Positions 31,734 through 44,239 of a stretch of 64,000 nucleotides of DNA are shown here, in pieces. A program made the position numbers and the translations under genes. A model generated the notes under the pieces. It made no database searches. It was not told the DNA's origin and was given only the letters and a program-made list of their open reading frames with translations. Each line of letters begins with the position of its first letter. Within the stretch, counting starts at the first letter, position 1. This stretch comes from Eremomyces bilateralis CBS 781.70 (taxonomy: Eukaryota; Ascomycota; Dothideomycetes; Eremomycetales; Eremomycetaceae). Where the stretch lies: contig NW_022985077.1 of the NCBI RefSeq assembly GCF_010015585.1, forward strand, positions 124,001 to 188,000, written 5' to 3'.

Positions 31734-34333
31734 TCACGGATTGACCAACCGCTCGATGCCCACTCTCTTTCTCCTTTCTTCGTTACGACTCATGCCTCCA
31801 TGTGATCGTCGTGCGTTTAAGGCGCTGGTATCACCCATCTCCCCCTCCTTGGCTCTTTGGGGATGTCTATCATCCCCTAGGGCCGGCGAGATGTCTCCGG
31901 GTGACAGTATCAGAGGTGGGATGTCTATATTGGGTACGCGGGACCATGAAACCAGAATCGCCTCTGCGGAAGCGGAGTCAAGATGAACGGATGGAGGCCC
32001 AAGGCCCAGCCATCCACTTGTGTCCAGACATGTGTCGACTGTCAAAGCTGCAGACGACATGGCGGATGCCGATCGGCGGCGCGATTTAAATGCAGAACTC
32101 GTGTTATATATCCCCCCTGGCGCCGAAAGCGGCGGAGCAGTGGGAGGTACACCTGAAGGACCTGGGAGGCCTGATTCCTCTGCTGCTCTTCGGATCAATT
32201 CAGCGAGCGACTCGGCCATCTGATGGGTTGATGACATTTCATGCAGCATAGATGTTGCGAATGAGATTATCTCGTCTCTCTCTTCTGAATGGCGTTGAAA
32301 TGGTAAATCATGCGACTGATGGGAGTTGGCCCAGTCGGACGCCTGGTATTCGAATGCTGCGAATGCACCCTCTGTGAGTATGCAGCACCAGTACGCTAGA
32401 ATGACATGCATATGTCTGCTGCTGTAGAGATTCTGGAACAATTCCAGTGTTCGTCGACCATCCCGTGTCATAGATTTGATTTGGGCTACTATAGACCCGG
32501 ATGTATCACGTCGGTGGAGGCCCTCGGAGTGTGAGAGGAGGGGTCTCAGGAGTAGTACGACCGACCCAACGTAAGAGACTCTGAACGCGAGCAGCTCGGG
32601 TAGCTGTTCCTGTGCCGCCAGCTGGGGTCGAGGAGCAGAATAAAGCTGCTCGATGTTCCCACGGGACTGGTCAAGCTTCTCTGCCAGGCGCATGAATTGG
32701 CGGGCTCGGGCTTCTGCACCAAGATTATGTTCGCAGGGAGCATACCAGTATTCCGAGATGGACCCTGAAGTTTCCTGGAGTTTTTGTAGCATCGACGTAT
32801 CTTTCCCCAAGGCAGTTCGACCAATCCTGGCAGTATTGGAGTCGTAAGGAAAACGATAAGGCCACCAATAGTCAGGTTCATTCTCGATCCACCGCAGATC
32901 TTCCATTTCTGCAGTTGAATAACCAGAAGTCCAAGTGAACAGTGGCGGGGAATATGTAACGGCACCGAGCATCCTGGTCGTTGCGCCTATGCGAGAAGCT
33001 ACGGCCCTCTGTTGTCTATCAAGGCGACTTGGACCGGCTGAAGAAGAGGTGCCGACGCGCAATTTTGCGACAAGCTCCATAGCACACTGAAGGAAGCTCT
33101 TTCCCCTCCGAAGGCTTGCATTGCTCTTTTCGTACAATGCAAGCAACACGTATGCCGTAGAGTGGGACAGCATAAGGGCAGCGCAGGCCTCGAAAGGTGC
33201 ATCGAGTTCACGCAACGCATGCTCGGCGAAGTAGATGCCCACTCCGGCGAACTCGGCTGAGTCGGTGGCACTGCCTCTAGGTCTGGACCGGCTTCTTGCA
33301 CCGCCTCGCACGTCTCTCTGGGGATCACTGAGCATAAGGCTGCCCAGTGCACAAGCTGCGGAAGTTAGTGCGGTCGAGCTGAACCTTTTGCCGTCGGGAT
33401 GGCCCATCGAGTTCTTGTTTGATATTGGAAATGCCGAGTTAGGTACAATAGGACTGATGGGACCCCACCAGGTGCAATACAGCGAGAGTAAGTGGTCTAT
33501 TAGTTCCACTGATGCTCCATTTCCACCTCTAGGCTGGTCGTCTATATTGAGGGTGAAGCTTGTGGTAGACGCCATACTCGGTAGTGACGGAACTGAGCGT
33601 TGCGATGCGAATGTTGGAAGGCTTGGCATGCCCGGAAAACTTAGAGTCGAAGAAGGCAACAAGGTAGTGCCTGTGGAGTTTGGATACGGAGTATACACCT
33701 GCGTCGGGCCGAGGTCAAGCATCTGAACAGACGAGGAGCGTTGCTGAGTACTATTCTGGGGTGGCAAAGTCGGTATAGGGGGGCTCGAAAAGGTTGGCCT
33801 GGTATCCTCTACGGAATCACTCTGATCCCTAGGTTCTGTAGGCGCCAGACCGAGGATCTGCTCCGTGCGGTGCACACAGTTAATCAGACTTGTCTGCGGT
33901 TGTCGATTCGAGGGCGCCTCTGCGGTTGCAAGTGAAGATGTACCTTGGTCTTTTGATCCTAGCTCATTTAAACGTGCCATGAGGTCTTGATTTTGAGCCT
34001 CCAACTGTCTGATCTTTCGAACCATTTCTTCTTTGACAGTTTTGACGTGGACTTCGTAATGGCAGGATATCTCAATTCTTCTCGAAGCGCACCGAGTGCA
34101 AGGATTTGGGTCATTTCCATCACACTTTTAGGGTGGTCAGCGAACTCCACACAAAGTGCCTGAAAAGGGCGGCAGGCGTTAAGAGAGCAAAAGTTGCAGG
34201 GAAATAAATGTAAGGGCCTCGAAAGGTCGCGTACCTTTGCTCTCGCTTTCTTGCAGTTTGTACAGGCGTTAGGGGAAACATGGGCTGGAGTCTTCCTCTT
34301 TCGGGACTTGCTCTCTGATCCGTCAGAGGCCAT
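31734..34333 (-). CDS. Zn2Cys6 transcription factor
   Basis: Two exons, complement(31734-34124, 34235-34333), are joined over a 110-bp intron that falls exactly before the third cluster cysteine; the product is 829 residues. The cluster reads CTNCKKARAKC, then CTRCASRRIEISC, with spacing C-2-C-6-C-7-C-2-C-8-C at residues 24-52. Directly after it a basic, heptad-like stretch (VKTVKEEMVRKIRQLEAQN) is a probable coiled-coil dimerisation element. The middle region (DHLLSLYCTWWGPISPIVPN, then ACALGSLML) resembles the fungal_trans regulatory domain. The start MASDGSES at 34333 was preferred to a methionine 45 codons further upstream, because that extension looks random. The target genes are unknown. 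It lies just upstream of the LEU1 promoter in the same orientation, but nothing in the sequence ties it to leucine control. Confidence 0.86.
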
Positions 34334-37300
34334 GATGCCGACCTTCCTGTTCACAGAGTTGACATATAGTGCAAGTTGATATGCGCTGAAATCAGCGGCG
34401 CCACACATTCCTTCTTTTATCTGTTGAGGAAGGCAAGAATCGATATTAGCTCTTTTGGAAAATAGCAAAGCGGGAAGAGACTTGTGGGATTAGATATTTG
34501 AATATGAAATCTGCTAAGTGTCATGCTCGATGTGAAAAGCATGGCAAACGATAAGCAAGGGGTATAGTTTCTTCGCAAAGGAGATTCGAGTCGATTTTGA
34601 GGTTTTAGCTGTTGAACAGAATATCTGTCTCGTGTGCCGGTATAAAGAGTATGTGTTGTGATCGCCAGTACACTACTTCGGGCCCTTTACATCATCAGCT
34701 GTTAAGACTAGAAAAGATAGAGTAGAACAAGGGAATAAAAATGTATTGTTCAAGGAAGGGTTTACTGTACGTTGGGCAAATGCTCCAAGTTCTCGACAGA
34801 ACAATAGCAACCACTCGCCAAAGCTTAACGACAATGCTACTTACCGCGTCAGCGAGAAAGACGACCCACAGCTTCCCAGTAAGGATTGATCTTCCGCAAG
34901 ACTCCCATCAGAATAGCTTTGGGTCACGTCCGATTTTCTATACTCCCCGGCAGGACAATGGATACTCATGCAACAGTGCATAGTACATGGGCAACTTAGG
35001 ACAATGCCAGAGACAATGGGAAACGCTAAACAAAAATAAGCTTCTGTATCCGATTCATCGATCGCACGAGCGGAGAATACCCTTACCGTGTTAGCTTTCT
35101 GATCCATATTGATGTCGGTGAAGTCGTGATACGATGTCAACAAAGCGTTCGCATATGTTGGGAAGCTAAGATGGAAAGCTAGGGAAGGCAAAAAAGGCCG
35201 CGGTCTTGACGTAATTTGGATCCTCGGGACTTAAGGGAGTAGTAGGTTTTGGAGTCCTAATTGGAGGAAGATAGCCAAACAACGATGCATCTAGATCGGC
35301 GTGACCGGAGGCATGAGCGGTCAACACTCAATCAGGGAGTTCTTTGTCAGTTGCCAACAACCACGCGGAAGAGGGTTTCGTCTGGATCGGTGCTCGCTAC
35401 GGCAAAGTCTTAGATGTTTAAGCGAACCACATACGACGTTGGAGATGATTGCCACGCCATTTTCCATAACAGAAACGCCTTGGACAGCAATTGGGGGTAG
35501 GCATAGTGCTCAGTGCCCAACTCGAGCCTAGACTCCAATTTCAAGGTCTGGAATGATAATCCCGAAGGCCCGAACAAATCATACAGCCCCTTTCCCATCG
35601 GCAGCCTGCTCATACAGGACGGCGGACATAAAGATCCAGGGCTTTCGATCAAACTTGCCATCGCGGCATGCGTCATTGTGGAGGGTGGACGATGCAGATC
35701 ATGAACAGGGTGGAGGCGGGACAGGATGTGTCGTCCTGGGTAACTGGGTTCCTGGTGAAGCAGCAGCAGGTCCTTTGTCAAAATCGCATGTATCAGGAAA
35801 CCGTGTACCTCGTCGGGCAAGGAAAATTCATGTCGTTCTCATGTGAATTTACTCTCCTTGGGACACGGTATATCGTGCAGTCGCTTCTTAAACGGCCATT
35901 GTGGTTGTTCTGTAGAGGAAAAAAGGTTCCACGACACATGAATTTGTCAATTTGAAGTTGGACTTTCCCAGTTGTCAGCAAGGATGCTCGGCCCCCGGGC
36001 TAACGATGAAAGGATAAGCATGCACGACGCGACGCGACTCCTGGCTGGTACCATTGACTGGCCTGCAGATCAACGGAAGTCTCTCCTATTCTATGCCGAC
36101 CAATTATCAGCAGTGGAATTCACCAACCTAATGCCCCGATGCGAACGATAGGACAACCATTGTTGTTAATGTTATAGAGTAAAACCGCCCAAATGGTAGT
36201 TTCGAATACATCAGTCCTAGAAGATCCTATCCTTGTGGCGCCGAATGCGTCATGGTGGTATTATGGCTCCGCTACCTTGTCGGATTTGATAGAGAGGCAT
36301 CAGGAAGAACTCGAAAATAAGAGGTGACTGGACACTTGGGCCCAGGACTTTAATCGCGATTATTGACGTATCATAATGAAATACTAATACCTGTAAAGAG
36401 CCTACCGGTAGGAATCTCCGGAGGCTGGTCCAACCTTTCCAGTTTCGACTATTAATTAATTAAGACCAGGGACAACAAAGGATGATCTCTAAAGTCTAGC
36501 CTGGTCCTTCAAGCTGACCGACCAGATCCTTGAGATAGGGCTGACGCCTCCGATCCGATCCAAAATGAAACAAAGCACTCATTATTATGTAGGTAAGTAG
36601 GCTAACTCACCAGCTCTTGATTCCTCGCTCCCAACTCAAAGTACTCACACCTCGAGCAACCTCCATCGGCAAGCGTACAGCATGCATGCATATGCATCCT
36701 GCACCGCTTCAAGGAAGCCAAACCGCTAGAGCTCAGCGGCACTGTGACTGGAACCGAGAAAGGCCATACGATGCGACGAATGTGCTCTGAGTTTTAAGTG
36801 GTAAGGTATCCATGCTTTTCACGAGCGGGAAGCCCTATATCCTCGGGGTGTCGTGCATCTTGCATACATTGAAGCCACCTTCTCCTATGCCGGAGGAACT
36901 TCCATGGGGTCCTACTCGCGGACTGCATGCGAGTTCATGATCACTACACCGGCAACGTGCAATAATGCAGCCCATCGGGGGCCTTGACATTGGACAAAGT
37001 CATTTTGCGGTCATTGTATGAAATATGGTATTACAAAGGTGTTGAGGAGTGTTTCACAGCAGTGGACTGATGCTGACGTGGTGTGCTAATAGTTGCATTG
37101 TTACTTCCGTACTCCATATGGAAATATTGGTTGAGCGGCGTATGACTTCGTTTGAATTCATAGATGGTTGCATTCTCGCTTCGGCGTGTGTCGCGCGTGT
37201 TGACGATTCTGAATGAATAAATGAACAGTATCGGGATATATAGTAAAGAGCTGGGTGTTTATGATTCCAAAATAGTCAAAAGAACTGTAGGTATCCGTGC

Positions 37301-37834
37301 TAAGGTACTTTACTTTACCTCACTGGAAACGACCGCCTGAGGAGAATGCGCCCTCTCCAGCTAGGACATCCAAGGTTTCTGCCTAGTACTAGTTAAGTTC
37401 ATCAACAAGATCTCTGACGGAGTCATCATTGTACACAGATCAATGATATTTGGCGTCGAGTATAGGAATTAATAGGGAACGCAATGGAAGAAGGATAATG
37501 AGGTCATCGTGCAGTATATGGCTAAACCCAAAACGGTTAGACTATGTCATTATAATTCAGGTACTCTCAATTCAGGTACATATTATTATCTCCTGTGTAC
37601 GTAGGCTGATAGCCAAAGCGACAAGTAATCATGGAGGAAATGGCTCCGAGACATATTCTTCGCTTCACCATGTCTTTTATACTTTCCCGGTACTTCCTCG
37701 CTCTCACGCACCGCTGATTCAATCGAAATGGTACATTGGTGACGAACATTGGTAACCTCCAAGCAGTCATGGCACAACCGTACGTGAACAATTCACAGTG
37801 GCAAGAAAGTACCAGATATGGATCTTCATCTGAC
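34334..37834. other. Long intergenic region, no gene supported
   Basis: A 3.5-kb divergent gap lies between the zinc-cluster gene and the glutamate-cysteine ligase paralog. Open frames reach 136 codons (35410-35820, minus), but each is overlapped antiparallel and none shows a known motif. Parts around 36150-37500 are AT-rich. I saw no terminal repeats, transposase motif or RNA gene. Confidence 0.5.
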
Positions 37835-39683
37835 ATGATTTCGCCCATTAGGGATATCAAAGGATCGTACCTACACTGGGACTCGATCAGTCCGGAGGCG
37901 GAACGCCTGCATCAAGAGAGCATCGACGTGAAGCGTAATACTCCCCACTGCTGTCATAATGGCTAATCGGTGTCACAGTACCTTATCAGAATATGGCCGT
38001 CTATCCGAGATCGGAAGGCAGACTCTCAGACTTGGGGTGATGAGGTAGGCTATACCCCGAACGCACCCATCAGCAATCTAACCACCAAGCCAGGTGGAGT
38101 CTCAGCTTGTGAAATTTGACGCCCCCGCTCGCGAAGTGCATCTGTCATTAAAACAAGATGAAGTGCTCGCGAAAGTCGGCAACAGAGATGATGTTGGGTT
38201 ATTCCAGCCCGAGTACGGGAGGTATATGGTTGAATCCACGCCAACGATACCCTATGGGAGCTCTCCTTCCGCACTCACTAAAGTGGAAAATAACCTCAGG
38301 ACCCGTCGCAAGACGATTCAGTCGTATTTGGGTGATGACGAAGCGCTGCTGACACTGTCATTATTCCCCTTGTTGCATCTGAAAGAGCTGAGGAAAGCGA
38401 TTCGGGCACCCCTGGATCGAAATGACAGTGAGGTTTACACTGAAGTCACTGCAAGTGGCAAATACGTTGCAGGACGCATAAATATCAAGGCCAGGCGCAA
38501 CAAACCGGTCGATATAGAAGTACCTGTTTTCCAAGACACGCACACATCGAAAAGCACCAAAATCTTGCTCGAAGATACCATCTTCGGTGCCGGAGGCTGC
38601 GGTCTGCAGGCGACCTTCCAAACGGAGACTCTCGAAGACGCTCAATTTCTACACGATCAACTTGCCGTAATCGGACCAATCATGTTAGCGTTGACTGCAT
38701 CGACGCCGATATACAAGGGAACTCTTGCCGACACGGACGCACGCTGGGATCAAGTCGCAGGAGCGGTCGACGACCGCCAGGTGCACGAAGCGTCAGGGCA
38801 TGGCTACCATAAACTCAAGAGCCGCTGGTCACTCTGTCCGATGTATCTCGGTCCCTTGGACCCTTTGGACGGAATCGACCACTATCTGGACCCGCATACG
38901 GAACAACAGAACCGTCAGATCCGGGATCTGCTGGTCTCTGAGGGGATGGATCCGGTCATGGCCAGTTACTTCGCCACCCTCCATGCTCGAGACCCGCTTT
39001 ATCTCCACAGTCAAGACCACACCGTCGACAGCGTCACGCCCGAGGACGTGCACCGCAGCATTTGCGCGAGCGTCTGGAGCCACGTGCGACTGAAGGTCCC
39101 AGAGCCGGAAGAAGAGCAAGGGTGGCGGGTCGAATTCCGCCCCATGGAAGTGCAACCATGTGATTTTGAGAATGCGGCCATGTTGGTCTTCTTGAGCTTG
39201 CTGAAGCAGGCCTTGGGGTGGGATCGCAGCAGCAGTTCGCGTCAGACGGCGCGGCAGTGGTACATCCCGCTGACCGCCGTGGAAGAAAACATGTCGCGAG
39301 CGCACTCGAACAACGCGGTCCTCACGGAGAAGTTCTGGTGGCCGACGAGAGGACCGAGTCCGGGGAAAATAGAGCTGACAGTGGACGAGATCATCAACGG
39401 GACGAGCGAGGGAAGCGATGGTCTGATCCCCCTTGTAGAATCCTACCTGAACCACGTTCGTCTGGATGATAGCATTCCCGAGGCGGACTCCAAGTCGCAC
39501 ATGGAGCAGGTTCAGAAGTACATCGACTTTGTACGACGGCGTGCCAGGGGCGAAGTGCCGACTCCGGCGCAGTGGATCCGGGGAATGGTGTCGAAGCACC
39601 GAGATTACAAGCAGGACTCGATGATTTCGCAAAGCGTGTGCTATGATCTTATGAGGGCATTCCAGGAGCGGGGGAGGGGGTAA
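37835..39683 (+). CDS. Divergent glutamate-cysteine ligase paralog
   Basis: This belongs to the eukaryotic glutamate-cysteine ligase (Gsh1) family, which joins glutamate and cysteine in the first step of glutathione synthesis. Three exons, 37835-37927, 37979-38044 and 38094-39683, give 582 residues, clearly shorter than Gsh1 (678 in budding yeast). The metal- and substrate-site acidic motifs are kept: WGDEVE (53-55), PEYGRYMVESTP (Glu 93 and 100) and WRVEFRPMEVQ (Glu 400 and 405). LADTDARWD (near 263-272) and DFENAAMLVFLSLLKQAL are also kept. The usual Cys-rich GMGCCCLQVTFQ loop is altered to GAGGCGLQATFQ, and the N-terminus (YLHWDSISPEAERLHQE) is poorly conserved. It may make gamma-glutamylcysteine poorly or ligate another amino acid. 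The start methionine is a best guess. It converges with RPA49. Confidence 0.82.
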
Positions 39684-39973
39684 CGACTGTTGAATAGATA
39701 TATATATCCTCGTACACATTCTTAATATTGGTATACACCGTTTCTTCCCTGGAGATAATTCAGTCTTGTAAGTCAAGGTTGGGCTCCCTCGTGAGCAGGA
39801 ACATGAGGATGCGATGGAAGGTCTCGCAAACGAGAACCAAATAGCAATCAGTTGAGGATCCACTCCAGTGTTTGAATGCATCCATAAATATCGTGTTGAG
39901 AATCGTAGCTATTTGGACACTGGTTCAGTGTCCCAGGGATTGCTGTTGGAGGACGCCAGTCCATGCCAAAACA

Positions 39974-41573
39974 TTAACGCCTCTTGTTATTGAGAATGGC
40001 GCGGATCTTCGGGAATTCCAGAGGAAGTTTGAGCCTCGCCATTCGATGCGTCGACGCGTCCGCTTTGCTTTTGATTCCCCATTTCTTGTACTCGTTTTCC
40101 GGCACGCTCTTGACCTTGCAACCGATTTCACGGAAGTATTGGGTCATGCTACGCGAAGCGTTAGTGATGAATCACGAGTTCCTGGAGCCGAACTTACTCT
40201 TGGTTCTCCAAATGCAGATCATTTCGAATATCAAATGTGTCCGTGTCGAATTCATCTATGATCAGAGTAAGGGCTGCTATATGGGTGATGAGCAGATCCA
40301 AGTGCCATCGAGAGACGTCCCTGCTGGAAAGTTAGCGTCTGTGAATGATGCAATTCCCACGGCAGACACGGGATAGGAACCCACCCTCGATCTTCGGAGA
40401 ATTTCCTCTTCGACTTTTCAATCAGGTCCTCGCTACCATCGGACAGACTCGAAAGAAGGTCTTCTTTCTTCGGCCACCGCTTCATTCTCTTCCCCTTCTC
40501 CTGAATTTTCTGATAGACTTCGACCAGGAAAAGCAGATATCGCAGGCACTTCAATCGCTTGATATCTCCACCATCAACCAACTCCTTGAGTCGACGGGCC
40601 ACGTATTGGCTGCCGAGCTGGACGTCGTTGCCCGCTTCGATTGCTTCGATCCACGGCTGCACAGTAACATAACTCATAAGCTCCTGGCCAATGACTGACT
40701 CAGGGGTGTAGACCATGTCGGCTGTTTCAGCGTTGAGATTGGCGTCAGGTCGTGGTTTGGCCGCATCAATTTCCAATTGCAATGTCTCTCGCGACGTTGC
40801 GGCGGCATCGGTTTTCGGCATGGCAGCGAGCATAGCCTTCACCAACGGATCGTCGCGATCGAGTTCGGCCTTCGGGCCACCGAGAACCGTGCCTTGCGCA
40901 AGCGCATTGGAGGCTTGCGCTTGAAGATGTTTCTTGGTTTTTACCGTTCCGAACTCCATTCCCAACTCTCGTCGCAACTCGAAAGCCTGGAAACCATTAA
41001 AAACAGGAAAAGGCCAGGGTCCAACGCGCCTCACCTTATGGAATGATTTCCCGTCAGCATTTTCTGACTCAGCTGGCGCCGGCTTTTCTCTCAAGGAGCC
41101 TCGCACAATGAGCTTCCGCGCCGGAACGATCTTCAAGGTGTTGTCGTTTGAATCATATACGCCGACGTAGTGGGTCAAATCTTTGCCTATGGTGTCGTCC
41201 ACATCTGCCGTTGCCGTGTAATCAATCCGCGGGTGCTGCGAAGATTGTAGGAGAAGGTCATGTCCTCGAGATTCAGCGGGCTGTCCTCTTCGTCGTGATC
41301 GTCGTTCGCGCTTGTATGGCTGGAACGCAAGCTTGGGATTCAAGGCGATTCCGGCGGATTCGGCTGGTAATATGTAAGTACGAGTCCGGCCATGGGCACC
41401 AAAGTATATATCTCCGTACCGATAACGGGGCAAACAATGTCTGCATCTTCGTATTGAACCTTCAACTTCCCGCTTTCGCGTTTGTCCTGGAGCGACACTC
41501 TTTTACTCGGATTGCTTCCTGTGTCACTCGTCCTTTTGCGCTTCTTGGCCGGGGCTTGTGAGGATGAATTCAT
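39974..41573 (-). CDS. RPA49: RNA polymerase I subunit A49
   Basis: This is the Rpa49 subunit of RNA polymerase I, which with Rpa34 forms a TFIIF-like dimer and aids initiation and elongation on rDNA. Five exons, complement(39974-40148, 40198-40323, 40385-40986, 41035-41363, 41420-41573), give 461 residues. The N-terminal part is basic (PAKKRKRTSD) and leads to QHPRIDYTATAD and THYVGVYDSNDNTLKIVPAR, the dimerisation domain. The C-terminal tandem winged-helix part ends in MTQYFREIGCKV and MARLKLPLEFPKIRA. The second intron (40987-41034) is 48 bp, a multiple of three with no stop, so failure to splice would add 16 residues. Upstream there is a 472-bp divergent promoter shared with the promethin gene. 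Confidence 0.93.
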
Positions 41574-42045
41574 GATCAGTGTAAATACCAGCTTTCCCGC
41601 TCCAAGATATCTCAAATTGAGGTCTGCAGAATTCCGTGGCTCGCTGGATTCACGACTCTAAAGAGTTGTGCCAAATATTTTCAATTCGAGGAACGAAATC
41701 TTGGCGCTCAGGGTGCGGGAACGTGGCGGTGCATGTGGAATTGGATGTGAATTGTGGCGGTGCAATGACGTCGAACTAAGGAAGGCGCGACTGAACGTCT
41801 ACTGTGGTGATCAGATCCAGTGGAACAACTTAAACTTGGATATTTACCAAGATTTCTTCCCATTTGCAGGTTCATGTCTCTCGTTTCTCGTTGAAATTGA
41901 AGCGTTGGAGATGGTTCCTACCGAGTGCCTTGTCTAGAGTCCCTTCTTTTCCGTCTTGCACTACTGTGTACTACGTTCGATTGTACAATCTCTATCCTTC
42001 TGGTTCACCAGATATAATTCTACGCATTCAGTCAGTACCTGGACC
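41574..42045. promoter_or_regulatory. Divergent promoter of RPA49 and the promethin gene
   Basis: The two start codons are 472 bp apart on opposite strands, so both promoters must lie here. A pyrimidine-rich run (about 41940-42005) precedes the promethin ATG. No specific factor site was recognised. Confidence 0.5.
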
Positions 42046-42831
42046 ATGGCGAGCATCGTGAGCGGCCTACAAGGGCTACTTGGTGGCTTTCAAGAGAAAG
42101 CTATGGCGGTTGTAGACGCCCTACTGCCGCCCCAAAAGAGGACCGAACTTTTTGATAAGATCAAGTCGTTCACTGCCGAGAATCCCAAGATTGCGGTACG
42201 TATTCTTATTCATAGCCACCCGGCTCGCCATTGGTGCTGACAGTACTCTTAGGTATTCCTACTCGCGAACGTTGCTTTAAGCGGACCGCCTCTCTTCCTC
42301 TTCGCCGTCTTCACCCTCTCCGTCTTCGTATTTACCCTCATATTCGCCTTACTCGTAGCCGTTCTCGTCGCCCTTCTCTTCACGGCGTTCATGCTCGTAG
42401 TTGCCTTGGTATTTATCCTACCGACTGTGTTCATCACGACAATGGGAGCTTCTTTCCTGTTCCTATGGGGCTTGGGCGGCTACTATATCTTCAAGTGGTT
42501 CAACGAGGGGGCATCGCCAGCGCCATTAGGAGCGGCGCTCGGCGACAAGCTCAACACGCTGATGGGAGGGCGGCTGGATTTCCTCATGAAAAATGCCCGC
42601 GCCGCATCGAAGCCGAATGGGAAGACTGAGAACGGATCTGCGGACGAGAAATCAGGGCTCCTGAGCGATAATTCGAACAAGGCATCAAATGGTGGTGTTA
42701 CCGACGCAGCGGATGTGAAAAAAGGACCCCCGAAACTCAACAAAACCGCAAACGTCGATGGGGTGTCGAAGAAGACTGCCGGAGCTACCGATACCGTGAA
42801 AGGGGTAACTGGTGGAGTGACGTCAGGGTGA
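42046..42831 (+). CDS. Promethin/LDAF1-family lipid droplet protein
   Basis: Two exons, 42046-42195 and 42253-42831, join in phase 0 and give 242 residues. After an amphipathic N-terminus (KRTELFDKIKSFTAENPKIA) there are about 95 residues of near-continuous hydrophobic sequence forming paired membrane hairpins: FLLANVALSGPPLFLFAVFT, FTLIFALLVAVLVALLF and LVFILPTVFITTMGASFLFL, ending GGYYIFKWFNE. The short GPP turn after the first stretch and the FKWFNE end match the promethin family, whose human member LDAF1 binds seipin at endoplasmic-reticulum sites of lipid droplet birth; yeast Ldo proteins are related. The tail is hydrophilic, Lys/Gly/Asn-rich and probably cytosolic and disordered. The role in this organism is inferred from family resemblance. 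Confidence 0.85.
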
Positions 42832-44239
42832 ACGTAATGTCTGCGTGTCCTGTCCGGATGATTTGGAGTTGCGTACAGGTTTCCTTATCAGACAACACGT
42901 ACGAGACAAGGTGCGTGGTTTCGACTTGATTTCAGATGAATTGCGAGCGTGTTATTGTGCAACTACACGATGAAATTCACCGGCATGGAGTTTGGCGATC
43001 TCGGCATGATTGGCCATATGCGCATGCAACAATGTTGCTGTTATGCGTATCCCGATTCGTTTAAAAGCGGATTCTTGAATGACAATGCAATGTTGATAGC
43101 GACACTTGGTGCCATGGTCCAGAATCCGGTGCATGAGCCCATCCAGTCCACCCGCCTGGAACAAATAATGCCAGACAATACGGATCTACCCCCTATTCGC
43201 ATCCGATGACTGAGTTGACGCTGTAAGTAAAGCCGATTTAACACTTCTGAACTGGAAGTCCTCCACACGAATTGCCCATCCACACATCACCCCGCACTCA
43301 GGGTCGCTGGATTCGGATAGACGCACACCTGCCGTCGAGGGTAGCACTGAGCCTCCGCAGTTGGTCCCAATGCAGGTCCCCGGTAAATCCCAGGTCTGAA
43401 GGGGTTTGGACGGGGGGTGGTCGGGAAGAAAGGCTACGGTACTAAACGGATGGAGTCGAAATACCGATGTAGATGAGCTAGATGCCTTCGAGCAGGCACT
43501 GACTATGTATACTTATTAGCTATAGTTATTAATACAACTCCTGCTTAGGCATGGACAAAGGAGGAGGGGATAGGGGAGAGGGAGAACTGAAGCTATGGTT
43601 GATGAGGGGACACTGACAGGCTTAGGAACAACCTTCACAGATCGCGTTGAGATTTTAAAGACACCAATGGATATTCATGATCGTGGATAGTATCCCGTGC
43701 TTCCTGCACAATTACAGGAATTTACCTGAAGGACATCTAGGTCTTTGAGTTGCACTATGGATAACGCTGCTGGGGTGTGATTGTTTATACTAATCGAAAG
43801 TTTCTATTATACCATAGTCAAAGACAATCAAAAACATTCTGGAAGATGGAAACGGAGATGGAGTTGAATGTAACATTGCCTAGGATCGGGAAGATATGCA
43901 AGCTCCCACCGCCTGGTGGTAAAAATCTAGGTGAGTGCTTGCAGCGACTGGAAATTCAGTCGCAGGTAGTAGGATAGACGCGACTCCCATTCTGATATCA
44001 AAGAACGAGCAAAAGCTTTCATTTATATATCTTCTAGCCACGTGCCCTCTCTGCTGTTGTGATAATTACCTGAGGAATAATAACAGAATTGAGGTGTGGC
44101 GGGCAGAGAACTGAGCGCTCGGGTCGATATTGGATATATCGTGAGTGTTCTCGCACTATCCTTTCTCTTCCACCAAAATCGATCACAACCCCTTCTTTGT
44201 TCTTTCATCACAACGTACAATGATCAAAGGATAACTGAA
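42832..44239. other. Intergenic region, nothing recognised
   Basis: This 1.4-kb gap follows the promethin gene and precedes the tandem-repeat protein gene. The longest frames are below 90 codons and occur on both strands. It is taken as 3' UTR plus promoter; no repeat or RNA gene was found. Confidence 0.5.
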
